DNA of 64,000 bases from Roseburia sp. 499 (GTDB taxonomy: Bacteria; Bacillota; Clostridia; Lachnospirales; Lachnospiraceae), in contig NZ_CP135164.1 of assembly GCF_001940225.2 (NCBI RefSeq), forward strand, positions 1,116,001-1,180,000, given 5' to 3'. The notes beneath the pieces are model-generated. The model was not told the origin of the DNA. It saw only the letters and a list, made by a program, of their open reading frames with translations, and ran no database searches. The first letter of the stretch is position 1. Every line of letters starts with the position of its first letter. Shown here in pieces: positions 17,476 to 26,400 of the stretch. The position numbers and the translations under genes are program-made.

Positions 17476-17504
17476 TTGACATTTGGGGAATCATAGTGTT
17501 ATAT
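17476..17504 (+). promoter_or_regulatory. Promoter of the cobalamin-riboswitch operon
   Basis: TTGACA (17476-17481), a 17-base spacer, then TTATAT (17499-17504), overlapping TATATAAT. It starts just after the hydrolase remnant and 17 bases before the riboswitch. Confidence 0.7.
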
Positions 17505-17520
17505 ATAATAGATAATTAAA

Positions 17521-17677
17521 TAAGCATACAGGATAAAGTTATGGAAGATGGGTGAGATTCCCACACAAGGCCGTTACTGTGATTCATTGATATTTTCTAA
17601 CAGATGCCACTGAGAAATTGGGAAGGCGTTAGAATATTGCTTTTGCATAGGTGATAAGTCAGGATACTTGCTTTATT
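17521..17677 (+). promoter_or_regulatory. Cobalamin riboswitch aptamer
   Basis: Conserved cobalamin riboswitch parts appear in order: GGTGAGATTCCCACAC, GGCCGTTACTGTGA, TGCCACTGAGAAATTGGGAA GGC, and the B12 box AAGTCAGGATACTTGC at about 17655-17671. The ends AAGCA (17522-17526) and TGCTT (17669-17673) can close the outer helix. Ligand binding normally switches expression off. It controls the ECF operon downstream. Confidence 0.92.
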
Positions 17678-17701
17678 CGGTCATGAATAATGACCAGATT
17701 T

Positions 17702-17833
17702 GACTTTGCGGATCCCCGAAGTATGAATCCAAGAGAGAAAAGAACAATTACCATATATCTGGAATTTGTATTAGATGATGGTATATTGTTTATTTTGGTA
17801 CGCAAAGTCTGCAGGAAACTGCAGACTTTTTTT
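17702..17833 (+). terminator. Riboswitch expression platform: antiterminator and terminator
   Basis: GACTTTGCG at 17702-17710 is an exact complement of CGCAAAGTC at 17801-17809. The latter is also the 5' arm of a terminator, AAAGTCTGCAG / CTGCAGACTTT plus a T run (17804-17833). The two helices exclude each other. TACCAT/ATGGTA pairs inside the antiterminator arm. This supports control by termination, with B12 favouring the terminator. Confidence 0.8.
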
Positions 17834-17859
17834 ATCATATGGTAAAATTGATGAATTAA

Positions 17860-17948
17860 TAAAGGATGCGCACTTCGCGGAGATGAAGATAGTCGTAAAC
17901 GATATCGCTCGTGCGTGAAAGAGTCTGGTCGAGCGGACTCTTTTTTAT
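17860..17948 (+). repeat. Diverged copy of a structured terminator-ended repeat
   Basis: Third member of a family whose other copies are at 29199-29355 and 50693-50850. Conserved blocks: AAGGATGCGCA, TCGCGGAGA, GTCGTAAACGA, and CGCTCG before a terminator hairpin. The GUCG-UAAA-CGAY hairpin enclosed by GCGG...YCGC is kept (C to U changes leave G-U pairs). The terminator hairpin has a different sequence (AGAGTC...GGACTCT) but the same position and T run. It ends 15 bases before the ATG at 17964. Confidence 0.7.
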
Positions 17949-17963
17949 TTTGGAGGAGAATAG

Positions 17964-19322
17964 ATGAAAAAGAAAATTTTAAATATCTGTATGGTGTTAG
18001 TAGTTCTTTTGATGATTGCCGGTGGCATTGTCACAGTGGGATCAGTCAAAGGTTGGTTTGAGAAAGAGACAACTTCTGATATTACAGTTTCCGAAAAAAC
18101 AGGGATTGCTAAGATTGAAAGAAATGGTGTTGCCTTTGAGGTTGATAGAGATACAACAGTAAGAGCAGGGGACAAACTGTATACGCAAAAGGGAGCAACA
18201 CTGACCATTTCAGAGGCAGATACAGCTAGGATTTACATGAATAGTGATGCTGAAATTTCAGTGGAGAGTATTGGCGATACAATAGAATTTGAAGTTTTAA
18301 AAGGCGAGGTTCTTGTAGATGCACGTGAATGGAAAAATGTAACTGCAATATCCGGTGAAGCAGAAATATACATGAAAGATGCAGTGATATCAATTTCTAC
18401 GCAGACAGGTTCTGGTGAGATACCGGTCTATTCCGGAAAAATAGACGTAAAGGATAAAAAATCAGAAGAAGCGGTTACAGCAAAATCTGGGCAGGTAGTT
18501 TCTATTGTTGAAAATTCAGGGTATGAAGTTAGTAAACTAAAAGTAAGCAGCCTGAATGATTTTATCATACAACAACTTGCAAAGTGCGATATTGATGAAT
18601 CCTTTTGCTTTACAAAAGCAGACTTGAAAGCAGTTCAGAAAGAAAGAGAAAATGAGATTTTAAAGGCGCAGCAGGAACTGCTGGAGAAAAACGAGAGTGC
18701 TTCTGATGAAGAAGAGACAGGCACGGCAAATAGGAATGAAATTGCAGAAAATTTGGATAATGGTGAAGGGGAAAAGGTTGCAGAAAATGGAACGAATCCC
18801 GGAAGTAATGAAGCAGCAACGAATTCAGGAAATGGTCAGACAACATCTGAATCAGGAGGTGAGACACAGACAGAGAATACGCCCCCTAGTCAAACGGTAG
18901 AACAGCCGGAAACACATGCGAAGTATTGTACCATAGAAATACGATGCGATACCATATTGAATAATATGCAAAATCTTACGCCGGGACTGGAAGGATATGT
19001 ACCCTCAAACGGAACTGTTTTAGGAACTTCTAAAATAGAGTTTACAGAAGGGGAAACTGTTTTTGATGTATTAAAAAGAGCATGCGACAGTGCAGGAATA
19101 CAGATTGAATATTCTTATACACCGATATATGAAAGCTATTATATTGAAGGGATTAACCATTTGTATGAATTTGATTGTGGAAATGAATCTGGTTGGATGT
19201 ATAAAGTCAATGGCTGGTTTCCGAATTACGGATGTTCCAGCTATACCGTGCAGGAAGGAGACACCATTGTGTGGTGCTATACCTGTAATGGACTGGGTGC
19301 AGATGTAGGTGGAGGAATGTGA
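17964..19322 (+). CDS. FecR-like/DUF4430 extracellular protein, putative corrinoid-binding
   Basis: A 452-residue protein with an N-terminal membrane anchor (residues 6-27). A FecR-like beta domain follows (about 38-190: VRAGDKLYTQKGATLTISE; FEVLKGEVLVDAREW; VKDKK end strand), then a low-complexity Asn/Glu/Gly linker (about 225-315). The C-terminal DUF4430 domain (about 322-450) has FTEGETVFDVLKRAC, NESGWMYKVNGWFPNYG and VQEGDTIVWCYTC. DUF4430 resembles the C-terminal beta domain of transcobalamin and intrinsic factor. First gene after a B12 riboswitch and translationally linked to the ECF T gene, so a corrinoid-capturing role at the cell surface is likely but inferred. Confidence 0.82.
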   Translation: MKKKILNICMVLVVLLMIAGGIVTVGSVKGWFEKETTSDITVSEKTGIAKIERNGVAFEVDRDTTVRAGDKLYTQKGATLTISEADTARIYMNSDAEISVESIGDTIEFEVLKGEVLVDAREWKNVTAISGEAEIYMKDAVISISTQTGSGEIPVYSGKIDVKDKKSEEAVTAKSGQVVSIVENSGYEVSKLKVSSLNDFIIQQLAKCDIDESFCFTKADLKAVQKERENEILKAQQELLEKNESASDEEETGTANRNEIAENLDNGEGEKVAENGTNPGSNEAATNSGNGQTTSESGGETQTENTPPSQTVEQPETHAKYCTIEIRCDTILNNMQNLTPGLEGYVPSNGTVLGTSKIEFTEGETVFDVLKRACDSAGIQIEYSYTPIYESYYIEGINHLYEFDCGNESGWMYKVNGWFPNYGCSSYTVQEGDTIVWCYTCNGLGADVGGGM

Positions 19323-20212
19323 TGGTGAAAGATGCATTTTCAAATTGTCATCCGATTGTTAATTTTACATTTTATATAGGTGCTCTGCTTATGGGAATGT
19401 GTTTAATACATCCGGTGTTCTTATGCATTTCTCTCCTTTTATCTCTTTCCTATTATGTAATGGTAAAAAGAGAATGCTTGAAATATCTGGCGGGAATGAG
19501 TGGAGTGTTTTTGGCGATAGCGATAATTAATCCATTGTTTAATACACAGGGAGAGAAAGTTTTGTTTACCTATTTAAATGGTAGGATGTATACCTTAGAA
19601 GCACTTTGCTATGGGATTGCAATTGGAGCAATGTTTGTAACAATTATTACATGGTTTTCTACTTATAATGCAGTTGTGACCAGTGATAAGTTCTTGTATT
19701 GCTTCGGCAAGCTTGCTCCGTCAGTTTCGCTCATTTTGACGATGGTATTTCGCATGGTACCACAATTTCAAAAGAAGAGCAGGCAGATTATTGAGGCTAG
19801 GAAATGTATCGGAAAGACGATAAAAAATGGACATTATTTTGAAAAGGCAGAGCATGGAATGACAACTGTTTCTGCATTGACGACATGGGCGTTAGAGGGG
19901 GGAGTTGTTATGGCTGACAGTATGAAAAGTCGTGGTTTTGGAAGTAGCAAACGGACGTCTTTTTCTATCTATTGTATACGTCGCAGAGATAAGTATCTGC
20001 TGATCATGATGTTGCTATTATTTGTAATGATTGTTGTTTGTGCATTTTGTGGAGGAATGAAAGTATCTTATATTCCACAGTTAAAAATTGCCGGAGTAAA
20101 TCAAATATGGATGGTACTCGGTGCTATTTGCTACTTTTTATTTTTATCGATACCTACGGCAATAAATATCATGGAGGTTTTCATATGGCGCATTTTGAAA
20201 TCAAGGATTTAA
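19322..20212 (+). CDS. ECF transporter T component (EcfT), first copy
   Basis: A 296-residue membrane protein with about five helices. The signature near the C-terminal third is SMKSRGFGSSKRTSF, the EcfT x-R-G coupling motif that contacts the ATPases. The ATG at 19322 overlaps the preceding stop (a GTG at 19319 is also possible) with GGAGG upstream. The gene overlaps the ATPase gene by 28 bases. EcfT is the scaffold joining the substrate-binding S protein to the ATPases in vitamin and metal uptake. Confidence 0.88.
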   Translation: MVKDAFSNCHPIVNFTFYIGALLMGMCLIHPVFLCISLLLSLSYYVMVKRECLKYLAGMSGVFLAIAIINPLFNTQGEKVLFTYLNGRMYTLEALCYGIAIGAMFVTIITWFSTYNAVVTSDKFLYCFGKLAPSVSLILTMVFRMVPQFQKKSRQIIEARKCIGKTIKNGHYFEKAEHGMTTVSALTTWALEGGVVMADSMKSRGFGSSKRTSFSIYCIRRRDKYLLIMMLLLFVMIVVCAFCGGMKVSYIPQLKIAGVNQIWMVLGAICYFLFLSIPTAINIMEVFIWRILKSRI

Positions 20213-21858
20213 GTTTCTATTATCCTACAGTACCGGATAAACCGGCATTGGACTCGATTCAGTTAAAATTTGAACAGGGCGAATATGTGACGGTCTGTGG
20301 GCGAAGTGGTAGCGGAAAAACTACATTGTTAAAACATTTGAAGAGTGTGCTTGCACCTCATGGGAAGTTGACAGGTGAAATCTATTTTAAAGGCAAACTA
20401 CTAAAGGAAGTAGGTCTACGGGAACAGTCTTCCGAAATTGGATATGTGATGCAAAATCCGGACAATCAGATTGTCACAGATAAGGTGTGGCATGAGTTGG
20501 CATTTGGACTGGAAAGTCTTGGATATGATCAAAAGACAATTCGACTACGTGTAGCGGAGATGGCAAGTTATTTTGGAATTCAGGATTGGTTTCACAAAAA
20601 TGTGTCGGAATTATCCGGCGGTCAGAAACAGCTTTTGAATCTGGCTTCTATTATGGCTATGCAGCCAAGTGTATTGATTTTAGATGAGCCTACCAGCCAG
20701 TTGGACCCGATTGCTGCTTCAGACTTTTTAAATACAGTAAGAAAAATCAATCAGGAACTTCGGACCACCATTATTATTACAGAACATCGCTTAGAAGATA
20801 TTTTTTATGCTTCTGATCGGGTGGTTGTTATGGAAGAAGGCAGAGTGATTGCCAATGATCGTCCGGAACATATCGGTGAATTTTTAAAAGAAAAAAATAG
20901 TCAGATGTTTACAGCAATGCCTACGCCGGTCCAAATCTATTATGGCGTTCCAAACCATTTGAAATGTCCATTAACAGTCAGAGAGGGAGCGGAGTGGATG
21001 GATACGTTATTGGAGGGCATTGAGATAAAAGAAACGAAAGTGGAAAAAGGCCGGAAATATATCGAAGAAGAGATAAAAAATCCGGCAGTAGAGCTGAAAG
21101 AGTTGTGGTTCCGTTATGAGAAGGATAGTCCGGATGTTTTAAAAGGGGTTTCTCTGAAAGTGCCAAGAAACACGTTGACAGCTATTGTAGGTGGAAACGG
21201 AACCGGAAAGTCAACCACATTAAAGGCAATCTGTGGTATCTGCAGACCATACAGGGGAAAAGTATTGATAGACGGGAAAAAGATGGAAAAATATAAATCA
21301 TCTCAGCTTTTTAAAGGCATGCTTGCGATGCTTCCGCAGGATCCGCAAAGTCTTTTTGTACATAAAACAGTAAAAGAGGATTTAGGGGAAATGATTTCTT
21401 CCAAAGATTTGGAAAAAGAAAAGAAAATACAGCAAGTAGCAAAGGTTTGTGAGATTACCGATTTTTTGGAAAGCCATCCGTATGATTTGTCCGGGGGAGA
21501 ACAACAGCGAGCCGCACTTGCAAAGGTATTATTGACAGAACCCCAAATACTGTTGCTTGATGAGCCAACCAAGGGGATTGACAGTTTCTTTAAACTAAAA
21601 TTTGCAGAGATTATAGAAAGACTAAAAGCACAGGGAATGACTATTATTATGGTTTCACACGATGTGGAATTTTGTGCAAAATATGCAGATACGGTCAGCA
21701 TGTTCTTTGATGGGGCTATTGTAACGACAAATACTCCAAATAGATTTTTCTCAGGCAATAGCTTTTATACTACAGCAGCAAATCGTATGAGCAGACATCT
21801 GTTTGAAAATGCCATTACCAACGAGGAGGTCATTGCCTTATGTCAAAAGAACTTATAA
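20185..21858 (+). CDS. ECF transporter ATPase, two ABC domains in one chain
   Basis: A 557-residue protein from the ATG at 20185 (GGAGG 7 bases upstream). Two full ABC domains are present. Domain 1: Walker A GRSGSGKTT (39-47), LSGGQKQLL (~142), DEPTSQLD (~166). Domain 2: Walker A GGNGTGKST (~336), LSGGEQQR (~434), DEPTKGID (~458). Domain 1 also has the Q-loop segment YVMQNPDNQIV typical of EcfA. This replaces the usual EcfA1/EcfA2 pair. It hydrolyses ATP to drive uptake through the T and S proteins of the same operon. Confidence 0.9.
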   Translation: MAHFEIKDLSFYYPTVPDKPALDSIQLKFEQGEYVTVCGRSGSGKTTLLKHLKSVLAPHGKLTGEIYFKGKLLKEVGLREQSSEIGYVMQNPDNQIVTDKVWHELAFGLESLGYDQKTIRLRVAEMASYFGIQDWFHKNVSELSGGQKQLLNLASIMAMQPSVLILDEPTSQLDPIAASDFLNTVRKINQELRTTIIITEHRLEDIFYASDRVVVMEEGRVIANDRPEHIGEFLKEKNSQMFTAMPTPVQIYYGVPNHLKCPLTVREGAEWMDTLLEGIEIKETKVEKGRKYIEEEIKNPAVELKELWFRYEKDSPDVLKGVSLKVPRNTLTAIVGGNGTGKSTTLKAICGICRPYRGKVLIDGKKMEKYKSSQLFKGMLAMLPQDPQSLFVHKTVKEDLGEMISSKDLEKEKKIQQVAKVCEITDFLESHPYDLSGGEQQRAALAKVLLTEPQILLLDEPTKGIDSFFKLKFAEIIERLKAQGMTIIMVSHDVEFCAKYADTVSMFFDGAIVTTNTPNRFFSGNSFYTTAANRMSRHLFENAITNEEVIALCQKNL

Positions 21859-22478
21859 ATAGTCAGTACTATCTAATCAGTGTCGTAATGATTCTTTCAT
21901 CATTTGCAGTGTTTTTCTTTACGTTTGAGAAGAGAAGACCACAGGCAAGAGAACTGGTGACACTTGCGGTTATGAGTGCCATCGCTGTTGCTTCCAGAGC
22001 GGTCTTTGTAATGATTCCGTTTTTTAAACCAATGAGTGGAATTATTATGATTACGGGAATGGCTTTTGGACCGGGGGCAGGGTTCTTAACAGGTGTGGTC
22101 AGTGCCTTTGTCAGCAATTTCATTTTTGGACAAGGTCCATGGACACCATGGCAAATGTTTGCTTATGGAGTTGCAGGGGCGCTTGCTGGTTTTTTTAGAA
22201 AAAAGGGAATTATGCATGAAAACAAGAAAATTGTAACAGCAGTGATTGGGTTTGGAATAATAATGATTGTGGTAGGTCCTATTTTGGATACCTGTGCAAT
22301 TTTTACCATGGGAAACACTGTATCCCAAGGTTATATTTTATCCATTTATATGTCTGGTGTTATACCGAATCTGATTCATGGAGTAGCAACAGTTTTAACT
22401 TTATTACTTCTTTGTAGACCAATGATGGAAAAATTGAATCGTATGAAATTGAAATATGGCATGATGAGCGAGGAATAG
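21840..22478 (+). CDS. ECF transporter S component, putative corrinoid-specific
   Basis: A 212-residue membrane protein with about six helices. The S-component pattern is visible: ARELVTLAVMSAIAVASRAVF, GMAFGPGAGFLTGVVSAFVSN and GQGPWTPWQMFAYGVAGALAG. It overlaps the ATPase gene by 19 bases and is followed by the second T gene, with one base between. The B12 riboswitch and DUF4430 neighbours suggest a cobalamin or precursor substrate, in the manner of the CbrT/CblT-type S proteins described for other Firmicutes. I cannot assign it to either by sequence memory alone. Confidence 0.82.
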   Translation: MSKELINSQYYLISVVMILSSFAVFFFTFEKRRPQARELVTLAVMSAIAVASRAVFVMIPFFKPMSGIIMITGMAFGPGAGFLTGVVSAFVSNFIFGQGPWTPWQMFAYGVAGALAGFFRKKGIMHENKKIVTAVIGFGIIMIVVGPILDTCAIFTMGNTVSQGYILSIYMSGVIPNLIHGVATVLTLLLLCRPMMEKLNRMKLKYGMMSEE

Positions 22479-22479
22479 A

Positions 22480-23367
22480 ATGAGATTTGACAGTTATCAC
22501 CCAATGATTAATTTTATATATTTTTTTGCGGCAATTACCTGCACGGTTTTCTTTCAACAACCGGTGTTTGTAGCAATTTCTTTTGTGTCTTCCTTTGCAT
22601 ATACCGTGAAACTGAAGGGGCGGAAAGCATGGATACGGAATGGGTGTTTTTGCTTATTCGCTGTAGGTTATGCAATTTGGTATTCCTTCTATCATCATTT
22701 TGGGGAAACAGAATTAAAAGTCAATTTTATTGGCAACCGGATTACATTGGAATCCATTGTATACGGATTGATAGTTGGAATTACAATTGCGACAGTACTG
22801 ATGTGGTTTTGTTGTATTTTCACACTGATTACAGCGGATAAGGTCGTATATTTGTTTGGAAGAATTTCTCCGAAACTGTCGTTGTTCTTATCGATTTTGC
22901 TTCGCACAGTGCCGAGGATAAAAAGCAAAGCTTTGTATATTGAAAGTTCGAGGGAAGGAATTGGAAAGGGTGTAAAACAGGGAAATATTTTAAAGAGAGC
23001 ACAACATTTGTTTTCTATTATTTCCATTTTGATTACGTGGACTATGGAGGATTTTGTAGAAAGTTCTAATTCCATGAAGAATAGAGGTTATTCGTTAAAA
23101 GGAAGAACCGCATTTTCCATATATCGATTCGATAACAGAGACAGAGGAATTGTTATTTTATTTTTCATGTGTCTGACCATGGTGGAAATGGCAGTATTGC
23201 TGGATCAGACGAAGATGTACTATAAACCTGTTATTACGGGAAACAGGATTACAGTGTTGTCATATGTATTTTATCTGGCATATGCGCTGTTTTTGCTATT
23301 ACCCATGGGATTGCAGATGATAGGAGAGTACAGATTTCAAAAATTAAGGAATAAAAATGTGAAATAG
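22480..23367 (+). CDS. ECF transporter T component, second copy
   Basis: A 295-residue membrane protein of the same family as the gene at 19322. It has an HPMINFIYFF start like HPIVNFTFYI there, a central RISPKLSLFLSILLRTVPRI block, and NSMKNRGYSLKGRTAF as coupling motif. Two T proteins in one operon with a single double-ATPase is unusual; they may form a heteromeric scaffold or one may serve a different S protein. A small hairpin-rich gap of 108 bases separates it from the surface-protein gene. Confidence 0.85.
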   Translation: MRFDSYHPMINFIYFFAAITCTVFFQQPVFVAISFVSSFAYTVKLKGRKAWIRNGCFCLFAVGYAIWYSFYHHFGETELKVNFIGNRITLESIVYGLIVGITIATVLMWFCCIFTLITADKVVYLFGRISPKLSLFLSILLRTVPRIKSKALYIESSREGIGKGVKQGNILKRAQHLFSIISILITWTMEDFVESSNSMKNRGYSLKGRTAFSIYRFDNRDRGIVILFFMCLTMVEMAVLLDQTKMYYKPVITGNRITVLSYVFYLAYALFLLLPMGLQMIGEYRFQKLRNKNVK

Positions 23368-23389
23368 ATATGGAAGGGAAAAGTATACT

Positions 23390-23460
23390 GCATCATGACA
23401 TCTTATGCAGTTTTATATAGATATGATAAAAATTAGGACAGATAAATAAAATGTCCTAAA
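23390..23460 (+). promoter_or_regulatory. Two small hairpins before the surface-protein gene
   Basis: ACTGCAT...ATGCAGT followed by TTTTATAT (about 23388-23418) resembles a weak terminator. Then TTAGGAC (23433-23439) pairs with GTCCTAA (23453-23459), 16 bases before the ATG and next to the GAGGAGG site. This could lower or tune read-through and translation of the 23476 gene. Confidence 0.4.
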
Positions 23461-23475
23461 AAGAGGAGGAAAAAC

Positions 23476-26400
23476 ATGAAAAAAGGAAAGTGGAAGACAA
23501 GGTTGTTGTCGTGGATATTATGTTTCCTAATGATAGTGACATCTGTTCCGTTAAATGTTTTCGCAAGTAACACAGAAACGGATGGCACTTTGCCAACGAC
23601 AGAAACTACAACGCCTGCACCGGATGCAAAGGTTTACCTGACGGTAAGCAATCAAGGTGTACTTGCAACAGCGGCGGATGGAAGTGCAATGGCACATAGG
23701 GAAGTGACCGTCAAAGATATAAATAGTGATGGAAAACTCACATTTGATGAAGCACTTATCGCAGCACATGCCACATACAATAGTGCGGATGGATATGCTG
23801 CTGCATATGGATATGTATCCAAGCTTTGGGGCGTGGATACAGCAAATACATTGTTCTTTATCAACAATGTAGGATTAGAAACCAGTGTTAGCGTGGATAC
23901 TGTAAAGGAGAATGATGAGCTGGTTGCTTCTATCAATAGCGACAACACTTATTATTCCGATTGGTATACTTTTTTTGATACACCTACCAAGAGTGTAACA
24001 GCAGGAAAAACATTTACGCTGACACTTAAGGGACATTTGGGTATGGCATATATGGAGGAAGATAAGAAAGATATAGCGATATCAGGTGTTTCTGTTGGAA
24101 CATGGAACAATGGTACTTTTACGGCATTAGATGAAAAGACCACAGATGCAGAGGGAAAAGTGACATTATCTTTCGACCAGGCAGGGACTTATTATGTGAC
24201 TGCAAGTGGAACAGTTTCTGATACGGTGACGGATTATACCGGTACACCGGATGAAAATTGGGTATATCCTACCATTACACATGATTGTCCAATCATAGCA
24301 CCTGTGTGTGTGGTGACAGTAACAGAGCAGCCAAGACTTGCTTCTTTAGAGGTTGGAACTTATTCGTTGACCCCTGAGTTTAATCCTATGGTATCAGAAT
24401 ATACGTCGGTGATACCGGATTATTTATCAAGCGTTTCTGTTAAGTCTACATTAGCGGATGCTTATAAAGATAATAAGAAGATTTGTTACTATACTTATAA
24501 TAGTATGTTTGGTGGTTTTGGATGGACCAGCAGTAGCAGCATTAATACAAGTAAAGGATATTTTGGTGTTGTAATTTATGATAAATCCGGAAGTATGACC
24601 AATGAGGATATCCGGTATACGGTTAATTTTAACAAGTATGCTACGTTAAAAAATTTGACAGTAGATGGAACAGCTGATCTTGCGTTCCAGAGGGATACTA
24701 CTGATGGCTACCATTATTATGTAGACAGTACAAAAGATGGTGTTGATATCACAGCTACCGGTTATAAAGGAAATTATACAATTAACATCGGTGGCAATAC
24801 AGTAACAAGTGGTGAAACATTTCATCTTACTTATCACTGGAATGATGCAGGAAAGATGGAAGTTCCGATTACTGTCAGCGGTACAGATTTGACAGAGAAT
24901 ACATATACTATCATTTTAGAAAAAGAACCTTTGAATGATGAGCCTTATATGGTAGTTCAGCCGGAACGTGCAGATTATATTATTGGAGATACGGCAAAAG
25001 CTATGTCTGTCCGTGCCAGTGCAAATGGTACATTGAATTATCAGTGGTACAAAAATAGCACCAATTCTATTGATGGTGCAACTGCCATTGAAGGGGCAAA
25101 CCAGGCAAGTTATACTCCGGAAATAGAGTCGGTTGGTACGAATTATTATTTCTGCAGAATTACAAATACAGAAAAGACCGTATATACAGATTCGGCAATT
25201 GTTGATGTAGTGGTAGATCCGGATCCAACACCGGTTGTAACACTCACAACTACAGGTGGCACGTTACCAACGGATGATGGTTATTCCTATAAAGATACCG
25301 TTGGTTATGTATACAATATGGGGGATACAGCAACACCGCTTACTGTTACATATACGACTAAAGCAGAAGGAGAGATTACCTATAGCTGGTATGTCAAAAA
25401 CAAATATTCCACATATGGTACCGAAGCGACTCTGACACCTGATACAGCAAAAGCGACTCCTGAAGGGTATTGGTATTATTGCCGGGTAACAAATAAATTC
25501 AAGGGAAAAACATATACTGCTAATTCAGATGCGGTTTATGTTTATGTAAAAGCTACTGAGGCTGCAATTCCTGTGGTAAGCCAGCAGCCTACCGTGGATA
25601 AAGAATACCTGACCGGTCAGACACCAAATCAATTGAGCTTTTATGTAAGTAGTCCGGATGGAGGAACACTTTCTTATCAATGGTATTCTAACACTGAAAA
25701 GAGTGAAAATGGTGCTATACCGGTAGAGGGTGCTACGAACCGTACATTTACTCCACCAACTTCGGATAAAGCGGGTACAGTGTATTATTTCTGTCGTATT
25801 ACAAATACAATGCAGAAGTTTTCTAACAGTACCATAACAGATATTGTTGCCATTAACTTTAAGTCGGCAGATGATATTATTGCCGGTACATGGAATGGTT
25901 CCGGAACACAGGAGGATCCGTATCTGTTAGAGGATGCAGAGGATTTTGTACAGATAAGTAGTTTTGTGGCAACAGATGGAATTCCATTTACAGATAAATA
26001 TTTTAAAGTAACAGCAGATATTACTCTGCCGGATACATGGAATGGTATAGGTGGAGGTTCTACTTCCGGTAATGGAAAGAATTTATTACCTTTTTCAGGA
26101 ACAATAGATGGCGATGGTCATACCATTACTTTTGCAAAAGGCAGTGTACCTTTGTTTAAGTATGTTCGTGAAGCCACAGTAAAGAATTTGAACATTTATG
26201 GTGAGTATATCAATGGTTACGGATTGGTTGCAAACTATGTAGTAGATTATGGCATGGATGGCAATTATAGTACCGGTTGTCCTGCTACCATTAATATTGA
26301 TAATGTAACAATTAAGTCTGGTACAACCATTAAAAACAGTGGATTTATTGGTGGATATGCATCCGGGGTAAATACAGTAACAATTACGAACTGTACAGCA

